A DNA stretch of 14,592 nucleotides from Rachicladosporium sp. CCFEE 5018 (Eukaryota; Ascomycota; Dothideomycetes; Cladosporiales; Cladosporiaceae), in assembly GCA_002077045.2 (NCBI GenBank), contig KZ111142.1:1922365-1936956 (forward strand), given 5' to 3'. Position 1 is the first letter of the stretch. Each line of letters starts with the position of its first letter. Shown here piece by piece: positions 9,034 to 14,592 of the stretch. A model generated the notes under the pieces. The model saw only the letters and a list, made by a program, of their open reading frames with translations. It did not search any database and was not told where the DNA came from. Both the position numbers and the translations under genes were made by a program.

Positions 9034-9523
9034 CGTGGCGAAAGTGGCACTGGGGAAGTGCAGAGAGGGTGAATTCGTCGTTTCGGTCCTGTGAAGCGTG
9101 TGCTTGTAGAGGCTCTTCGGCTAGGCGTGCACTCCAAGATCAGACAGATGATCGGTCAGATCTTTTCTGAGAGATCACACAAGTCTCTACTTCGTCGTTA
9201 CGATAGGTCACTCCATCGCTGTGGCACCACGAGCATCCTAGACAGCTCTCGACATCTGGGTATTCTACGTTCCGGCACCCGAGAGTACAAGGCCTGGGCT
9301 CACCCACATCATCCGTCCGGTGGGGCGGATCGCGTTTCGCACTCCACACACGCGACCACACACGGTGGCAAGGCAGAGTGCCGGACGCTGGGGTAGCCGG
9401 CAGACCGCAGTGATGTATCAGGCGTGTGAAGTCAGCATACTCAAGTGTCGTAGCTGATGAAAGTGAAGTACAGTCAAGTCAAGTTTGTCAACTCCACTAT
9501 CACTCCAAGTAGACACAGCCAAG
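9034..9523. promoter_or_regulatory. Divergent promoter region between the small gene and the dioxygenase gene
   Basis: The 490-bp gap between the two start codons has no convincing coding sequence. It contains GTGGGG at 9320-9325, which fits the loose CreA/Mig1 consensus SYGGRG, and a short tandem of TCAAG (GTCAAGTCAAGT, 9473-9484) about 40 bp before the dioxygenase ATG. Both are short enough to occur by chance. No TATA box is clear. Confidence 0.45.
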
Positions 9524-10510
9524 ATGGCACCGAGTCTCTCCCCAGTGCATTTCTTCTCACATGGCTCGACGATGATGTTGGGCGAGGAAAGCGCCTCAGC
9601 GGACTACTGGAAGAAGTGTGGTGACGAAGCGTTGGCAGCAGGGATGAAGGGGGTGATAATGATGGTATTTCCACAAACGATATCTTGTGCTCCAGCGCTG
9701 ACATCCTCCTTAGGGCGCACACTGGGACACCAAAGGCGACAATCGGATAGAAGTCGCCACCAAGCCCAACCCAGGCAAGAACCCAATAGCCTTCTCACAC
9801 CCTTCCACCTACGAGAACTACCAACTGAACCCCGATCTACCTTCCGCCGAGAAAGTCATCTCCCACCTACGAGAGAATGGGATAGACGCCCACGGGAACG
9901 ACCAGTTCGATTGGATCCACGATACTTTCCTCATCCTCATCCGCATGTTCCCCGGCGGCTGCCCGCCCACAGTCTTGATATCCCAGAATGCTCGCTACGA
10001 TCCCCACTGGCACATGCGGATAGGGTCCATCTTGCGGAAGTTCCGAAAGGAGGGCTACCTCGTTGTGGGCACTGGCGGCGCGGTGCACAATCTGTACCGT
10101 AATGACTTTGATCAGATGCTGAAGTACAGAGATAACTTCGCCATGCCTAGTCCACCGGATCCAGAAATGCTGGAGTTCAGGCAGGCGTTCGAGGATGCGG
10201 TTACCAGGAACTCAGGGCCAGGTCTGAGGAGAGCGGTGACGAGGTTGATGAAGAGGCCGGATTATCGGGATGCGCATGGCACCGATGAGCACTTCATCCC
10301 TGCCGTGTTTGTCGCTGGTGCTGCAGGCGATGACGAGGATGAGGGTGTGGCTGCTGTTCTCGGAGCAGAGGATTGGGAGTTGGTGAGTGGCCACCATCGG
10401 AGTGTCGACTTCGTGAGTCTGGAGCTGACCGATTACAGCGCAACATGGCGAACAGTCAATTCTCGTGGGGATCATGGCAAAGTTCAGCACCCGCCATTGC
10501 AGCAGCGTGA
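9524..10510 (+). CDS. Class III extradiol ring-cleavage dioxygenase, LigB/DODA type
   Basis: Three exons: 9524-9664, 9714-10382 and 10439-10510, giving 293 residues. Introns are 49 nt (GTATTT, GCTGAC, TTAG) and 56 nt (GTGAGT, GCTGAC, CAG). Family members use non-haem Fe(II) (some plant DODA relatives act on DOPA) to open catechol-type rings with O2. Motifs visible: FFSHGSTMMLGEES with His13, GAHWD with His50 made by the first splice, FDWIHDTFLILIRMFP with His116, DPHWHMRIG with His147 as likely acid/base, GTGGAVHNLYRN, and the closing WELRNMANSQFSWGSW made by the second splice. His13, His50 and His116 are the probable metal ligands by alignment with DODA proteins; this subgroup has WIHD where plant and bacterial forms have DHG. 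The ATG at 9524 has AAG before it. If the second intron were kept, the frame would run to 10529 and lose the conserved end. The substrate is unknown. Convergent with NNF1. Confidence 0.9.
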
Positions 10511-10714
10511 GATCGCGCGCTATCCGTAATTGATGAGTGATACACAGGGCGGAGGCTTGATGCTGTATTTCGCCAGCTCCAGAGCCTCGGCGTTGTACCG
10601 CTTGAGGCCTCAGGCTGGACCTATTGCGCGATTGTGTCGAGGAGCGCGCAAGCGGTCTTCACCGTCTGCATTCCGACTACCCGTGAGGAGAATTAGCACA
10701 GCGTAGCGTAGATT

Positions 10715-11467
10715 TCAGTCAGCCGTTCGCATCTCCTCATCGACAGTTCGAGCTTCGTGCCTGATGCTGTCGATCTCTTCAGGGTTGAGTACCGTGACTG
10801 AGCCGTTGATGTCTTGGACGACATTCTCGAGGTCCTGCACCAGAGCTTCGATTTCTCGCCGTTGCTGAAGTACTCGCTGCAGGACCTCGGCGTTCTCGCC
10901 CTGCAAAGCGACTTGGCGCTGCTTCAATGCTTCAGACTGCTGTGATAGTGATGGTGATAGATGCGACAAATAAAGCTCTTGCGCCGGCAGAGTATGCGGT
11001 CTGTGGTATTTCGTCAGCCTAAACGATTGGAATACATGAAGAGCGACTCACGGCATTGGCTGCACGACCTCCTTGCCCTCTGCAGCTGCAGCTTCTACAG
11101 TCTTCTGCTTCCGCCTCTTCGCATCTTCAATCAGCTGGTCCAGCTCATTCAGACTCGGCACTACGTTGCGCTCCTCCACGATCTGATCGAAGTTCATGCG
11201 CATGCTGGCTCCTAAGCGCTCAGTGAACTCCTCATGAAGCTGCTGAAGACTTTGCGACGCTTCACGAGCAGGCGTAGGGAAGCATGACGCGAAGTTCTCG
11301 TAGTTGCACGTTTTGAGGATATGCGTGACTGCATCGCCATAGAGCTGTTGAAGAGCTGTCGCTCGTGGGCCTGGGGTGGCTTGCACTGGCGGCGCAGAGA
11401 CTGGAGACGGAGAGCGCGCTGACGCTGGCTCTGGCGCTGCTTGTGCAGTGGGCTCGTCGGTGGCCAT
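10715..11467 (-). CDS. NNF1: Kinetochore protein Nnf1 (MIND/Mis12 complex subunit)
   Basis: Two exons: 11467-11052 and 11000-10715, giving 233 residues. The 51-nt intron has GTGAGT, GCTGAC and CAG. Nnf1 (PMF1 in animals) is one of four subunits of the Mis12/MIND complex that joins inner centromere proteins to the Ndc80 complex and microtubules. Landmarks: a Pro/Ala/Ser-rich leader with TPGPRATALQQLYGDAV (31-47), NYENFASCFPTPA (55-67), the LHEEFTERLGASMRMNFDQI helix (77-96), PSLNELDQLIEDAKRRK (104-120), and after the splice HTLPAQELYLSHLSP and a long coiled coil at about 160-206. The leader matches the family pattern, so I chose the ATG at 11465-11467; the frame is open back to 11599, but that part looks like leader. 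Length and order agree with other filamentous fungi. Short ACGCG elements lie upstream. Confidence 0.9.
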
Positions 11468-11548
11468 GATAGTGATATATGAGGCTTCTGAGAGTTGTGT
11501 GAGGTCAATGTTTACTTCGATGTTTGAGATGGAAGGCAAAAGTCTTGG

Positions 11549-11679
11549 CGCGTAAGTTCGCGTCAATGTCGTGACGAGCACCTTCCTCTCCACTTCCATC
11601 CCTTCCAGACATCATCGACGACTTTCCGACCATCAAAAGCGCTCTATGTAGAAGGTGTGAACAAGACACTCGCAACGCG
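11549..11679 (-). promoter_or_regulatory. MCB-like ACGCG elements upstream of NNF1
   Basis: Read on the NNF1 strand, ACGCG cores occur at 11553-11549 and 11563-11559, exactly 10 bp apart, and another (plus-strand ACGCG, 11675-11679) sits inside the inverted repeat CTCGC-AAC-GCGAG at 11669-11681. ACGCG is the core of the MluI cell-cycle box bound by MBF (Mbp1-Swi6) in yeasts. They are about 80-215 bp before the NNF1 start. No regulator can be proven from sequence alone. Confidence 0.35.
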
Positions 11680-12295
11680 AGCAATACGACACTTCGTCGA
11701 ACTTCATCGAGAGACTTGTGGTCTGATGGCGACCTTGCCGCCGACCTCAGCGCTTACAGCCTCAAACCTGCTACAGCAACTTAAAGCGGCCACGCTTCAA
11801 TGACCATCTTCAACAACGGCACCGATACCTCTGAAACGACCACATTGGCCACCTCTTGTAGCAGATGGTTCGTCTGGGGTCAGGGTCAACCGACCCGTTG
11901 GCCGCCGCTTTGCAGCAAGGTGGCACAGAGACTCCATCTAAGCGCCCTAGTGCCCTTGCGCGCGCCTACTGCTTCTGAACCTCCTCATCTTCAGCAGGAT
12001 CATCTCAAGATAGCACCCGCTACCGCTGCGCGCGTTGCTATGCTTCGCCGTCGCGGTCCGCTCAGGTACCCGTCTTTGACGACACCACTGATATGGCCTT
12101 CGCTTGACCGCAACATGCAATGATGCCGCCGGCCATTTGGTCGACCTCTCGTTTCACCTTACCGCACGGGCGACCAGTCTCTCACAGGTTGCTTTGGCGC
12201 GGAGAGATGGTCGAACTGTTTCATCGATCTTACACTTCAATGATGTAGGGCTGGCGGTCCTGTGGCCAGCGCTTCACAGAATGCCTCAGGCGCTG

Positions 12296-12303
12296 TATAA
12301 GAG
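12296..12303 (+). promoter_or_regulatory. Probable TATA box of the Myb/SANT gene
   Basis: TATAAGAG lies 278 bp before the first in-frame ATG. It is followed at 12352-12425 by a pyrimidine-rich tract (repeated CTCC, TTTCC and TCTTT runs), a common mark of fungal transcription start regions. From that tract on, the first ATG met is the one at 12574. Confidence 0.5.
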
Positions 12304-12573
12304 GCATAGCATTGCCACCGACTGGCCTCAGTATCTTCCAACTGCATGACAACATCTCCTCTCGTCTTTCCTTATTTCCTTGTCTCCTTCTTTCCTAAAG
12401 TCTTTCCTTGGGTCATCTTCGTCCTGTCTGGTACTCGGCGTCTTGCGTTCTTCTAATACATAATTCATTCCGTTCCTTACTCAACCATACCAAGCTGTGC
12501 TTGAGGCACAGTATTGCAGCCTGCCACACAGCATCACGAGCAACGACATCGACGACACTTACGACTTTTGCAT

Positions 12574-13523
12574 ATGCCCTATCTAAGGCACCTCCCGATC
12601 ATGCCCAAGGAGACTAGAGTACCGTCAACTCGACACGCACAGTCGATTCAGACACCATACCCACAAGTCACCACATCGACCTCATCTCAACGCAATGCCG
12701 CCATCTGGAGCACGGCCGATGACGAGATCCTCCTCCGAGCCCGGGCATCGGGCCTAAATTGGCAGCCCATCGCTGGCAAACACTTTCCCAACAAGACAGC
12801 CAACGCCTGCCGCAAACGCCATGAACGTCTGATTGAACGTCGCCATGTTGACGATTGGGATAACCAGAAGCTCGATCTGCTTGCACAAGAGTATCTCGCA
12901 TGCAGGAAGGAGATGTGGGAGATCCTTGCTGCACGTATCGGTGAACGGTGGAGTGTAGTCGAGGCGAAGGTACATCTATGAACACTCCGCATCGTGACTC
13001 ACGATGACTGACTTGTGTACAGTGCATGGAGAAGGGCCTCAAATCACTCCAAACAACCGTCCGCACCGCCCAGCGTAAAGCTGCTGCTGGCGAGACATAC
13101 GATGGTCGAGCTGTCCCAGACCACAACAGCGACTCCGGTTTCCTTGGCTCTGGCTCAGAGCCCGATGCCGAGCCCGAGATGGACGTCGACGAGCCCGCGA
13201 CTACAACAACCGCCGTGACAACACCGTCAAAGCACAGCGCCGCCGCCTCGTGGTCGGGGCCGGCACGACGCGACTCGCATCTCCAATCAGGCCACATTCG
13301 CTCGCGAAGTCTGCCTGTTCCACAGGTGCTCCCACTGTATCAGCCGCCGCCACCAAGGGCTTACGTTCCGAACGCTGCAAGGCAGGCTCAGGCAGGATCT
13401 AGGGGCATCAGTATTCAATCAGTACTCGTTGGTGCTGAGCCGAGGATACAGCCGATGCAGGCGAGACATGAGATAACGATGGGAGGTGGGCGTCATCAGG
13501 AAGGGGCGGTGCGATACGTGTGA
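12574..13523 (+). CDS. Myb/SANT-like DNA-binding domain protein
   Basis: Two exons: 12574-12969 and 13023-13523, giving 298 residues. The 53-nt intron has GTACAT, ACTGAC and CAG, and splicing yields EAK-CMEKGLKSL, which continues the second repeat. The first Myb repeat is at about 44-90 (IWSTADDEILLRARAS with Trp45, Trp63 in NWQPIAGKHFPNKTANACRK, the basic recognition-helix part); a second, looser repeat at 95-145 has Trp95, Trp115 and Trp126 (KEMWEILAARIGERWSVVEAK). This arrangement occurs in a conserved but poorly studied family in Pezizomycotina, probably nuclear and DNA-binding. The rest is low complexity, with an acidic patch (SEPDAEPEMDVDEP) and a Pro-rich part (PLYQPPPPRAY). I took the first ATG after the pyrimidine tract; the next, at 12601, has a better -3 base and would remove nine residues. 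No biological role is assigned. Confidence 0.85.
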
Positions 13524-13874
13524 TCACTAGCGAGCATTATATGGGCGTCCTGGGAGCACTGTATCATACTTGGAGCGTTGGAGGACCTGGGCATCTGTAC
13601 TTTAGCCACATCGACAGCAGCTGACGACGATCATGATCCCATTTCAGAAGCAGGCCCAACTAGCATATGTTTCCCAGTCAAAGACTAAAACTCAGGGCGA
13701 GCATTGGCACACGACGTAATGCCCAAACTTCTCACACTCGCGTTTCATCATTCATGCACGCGCCGTCCTCCGTGCTTAGTATAGATTACGGACACGTACA
13801 GTACATCATCCATTCCTTCAGCCCTCCACCCAATGCAGTCGCCGGCCGAGTGCATATACTTCCTCGTGCCGTAA
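13524..13874. other. Intergenic stretch: Myb gene 3' flank and CDF gene promoter
   Basis: About 350 bp with no supported gene. An 87-codon open frame from 13667 to 13930 (plus strand) crosses it, but it is in another frame than the CDF gene and I found no intron that joins the two in phase. Confidence 0.45.
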
Positions 13875-14592
13875 ATGCGGTTTCCTGCGCCGCCGCGGCT
13901 GAGTTTCACCACGACAAAGCCTCCATGTAGCGCTCGTCTAGGCCCAGCACCGCCCTTCCTTTGGCAGACTGCACGGCAGACAAGAGTCTTGCTTAACGTA
14001 GCAAGCAATCTTCCAGACAAAAGGCTTAGCTCTCCGCTGCAGTGGTCCCGCCTTGCGCACTCCCCGCGCCCCTCCGCCGCAGCCACTATGTCTGCCACTC
14101 TGGCTCCCCGTCCCGCCCCTTCGCGCTCTCATAGCCACCATTCGCACTCGCATGACAACACCTACCTGACCAGTACCAACAAAGCCGACCCTGGTGTCCG
14201 GATCACGCGACTGGGCTTGTACGTAAATCTCGGGATGGCTCTGCTGAAAGGCACAGGAGGCTACGTCTTCAACTCACAAGCCCTGACTGCGGACGCTGTA
14301 CACGCCCTCACAGACTTGGTCAGCGATGTCACAACGCTGGCTACTATAAGCTATAGTCTGAGGCCGCCAACAACCCGATTCCCAATGGGGTATGGCAAGA
14401 TCGAGTCTTTGGGGGCGCTGGGAGTGAGTGGGCTGCTATTGAGCGGAGGCGTCATGATCGGTCTACAGGCTCTCACGGCTCTGAGTGCGCAATTCGCGCC
14501 TGCGCTGGGAGAGATGATCGGGCACCTAGCGGTATTTGGGCACAGTCACAGTCACGGGCATGCTGAGACAGCGGGGGTGGAGGGCGTGAACA
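13875..14592 (+). CDS. Mitochondrial cation diffusion facilitator, Mmt1/Mmt2 type (3'-truncated)
   Basis: The frame opens with ATG at 13875, straight after an in-frame TAA, and runs through the window end; 239 residues are visible and no intron is needed. The first 71 residues are rich in Arg, Pro, Ser and Ala with a single Asp (MRFPAPPRLSFTTTKPP..., WQTARQTRVLLNVAS, WSRLAHSPRPSAAA), as expected of a mitochondrial presequence. From Met72 (14088) come a His-rich part (SRSHSHHSHSHD), ITRLGLYVNLGMALLKGTGG (TM1), ADAVHALTDLVSD with the metal-binding HxxxD (TM2), FPMGYGKIESLGALGVSG (TM2-3 loop and TM3), and a second His-rich loop (GHSHSHGHAE) before the window ends. Yeast Mmt1/2 move iron across the inner mitochondrial membrane; the same family may carry Zn or Mn. 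The 13875 ATG has a poor context (T at -3) and 14088 a better one (A at -3), so a short form is possible. Confidence 0.87.
   Translation, partial: MRFPAPPRLSFTTTKPPCSARLGPAPPFLWQTARQTRVLLNVASNLPDKRLSSPLQWSRLAHSPRPSAAATMSATLAPRPAPSRSHSHHSHSHDNTYLTSTNKADPGVRITRLGLYVNLGMALLKGTGGYVFNSQALTADAVHALTDLVSDVTTLATISYSLRPPTTRFPMGYGKIESLGALGVSGLLLSGGVMIGLQALTALSAQFAPALGEMIGHLAVFGHSHSHGHAETAGVEGVN

Larger units (their letters stand above)
11468..12573. other. Long intergenic region between NNF1 and the Myb/SANT gene
   Basis: About 1.1 kb between divergent genes. No gene could be supported. Short plus-strand frames exist: ATG at 11726 (25 codons) and a frame from 11865 to 12107 with one TGA at 11976. The second half of the latter reads STRYRCARCYASPSRSAQ with a CxxC pair. 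None joins to a neighbour through a convincing intron. The left part holds the NNF1 promoter, and the right end (from about 12290) is the Myb gene promoter. Confidence 0.5.

Noticed and set aside
10383..10529. Read-through end of the dioxygenase without the last intron
   Set aside because: Splicing restores the WELRNMANSQ..WGSW ending usual for the family; the read-through tail does not.
11468..11599. Longer NNF1 N-terminus from an ATG at 11599
   Set aside because: The Pro/Ala/Ser-rich start at 11467 fits the family; the extension looks like untranslated leader.
11800..12123. 107-codon plus-strand frame in the NNF1-Myb gap
   Set aside because: Low-quality composition with no motif and a poor start context; not supported as a gene.
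12668..13297. 209-codon frame antisense to the Myb/SANT gene
   Set aside because: It is a shadow of the real coding strand, crosses the intron, and has no recognisable domain.
14420..14440. Possible 5' splice site GTGAGT in the CDF gene
   Set aside because: It encodes the conserved LGVSGLLL of TM3, so it is inside an exon.
1..14592. tRNA or rRNA genes, transposons, CRISPR arrays or viral remnants
   Set aside because: No tRNA-like T-arm motifs, terminal repeats, repeat-spacer pattern or transposase or reverse-transcriptase motifs were seen by eye; a tRNAscan or RepeatMasker run would be decisive.

Overview
The window looks like a gene-dense stretch of a filamentous ascomycete chromosome, most likely a Dothideomycete; that class is inferred from protein flavour and is not proven. 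The support is eight spliceosomal introns of 49-60 nt with GT..AG ends and a CTGAC or CTAAC branch site, together with clearly fungal families: a Tgl-type patatin lipase, a HOL1-like DHA1 transporter, an Nnf1 kinetochore subunit, a fungal Myb/SANT protein and an Mmt-type mitochondrial cation carrier. No transposon, RNA gene, CRISPR array or viral sequence was seen.

Layout, left to right. (1) The 3' part of an NAD(P)-dependent 6-phosphogluconate-dehydrogenase-like gene (+, 1-783). Its last 14 bases overlap the end of (2) QRI7, the mitochondrial tRNA threonylcarbamoyltransferase (-, 770-2218). (3) A single-exon patatin-like lipase with DUF3336 (+, 2449-4941), divergent from QRI7 and preceded by several tiny upstream ORFs. 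(4) A two-exon peroxisomal crotonase ending in AKI (-, 5041-5841). (5) A three-exon MFS transporter (-, 6181-7900). (6) A small two-exon gene with a tryptophan-rich C-terminus that I do not recognise (-, 8600-9033). (7) A three-exon LigB/DODA-type extradiol dioxygenase (+, 9524-10510). (8) NNF1 (-, 10715-11467). (9) A two-exon Myb/SANT gene (+, 12574-13523). (10) The 5' part of an Mmt1/2-type cation diffusion facilitator (+, 13875 to the window end).

Most of these are housekeeping genes with unrelated jobs: tRNA t6A synthesis in mitochondria, lipid hydrolysis, kinetochore assembly, chromatin or transcription, and mitochondrial metal transport. The one part that could be a functional group is 5.0-10.5 kb, where a peroxisomal acyl-CoA enzyme, a small-molecule transporter, an unknown small protein and a ring-cleaving dioxygenase are consecutive. 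That would fit uptake and breakdown of an aromatic or related compound, but the link is inference from adjacency only.

The best candidates for a second look are the unknown Trp-rich small gene, the crotonase that has proline at all three positions where relatives carry a catalytic glutamate, the two possible starts of the Mmt-type carrier (with and without a mitochondrial presequence), the upstream ORFs of the lipase gene, and the ACGCG elements upstream of NNF1. I found no clear new biological system.
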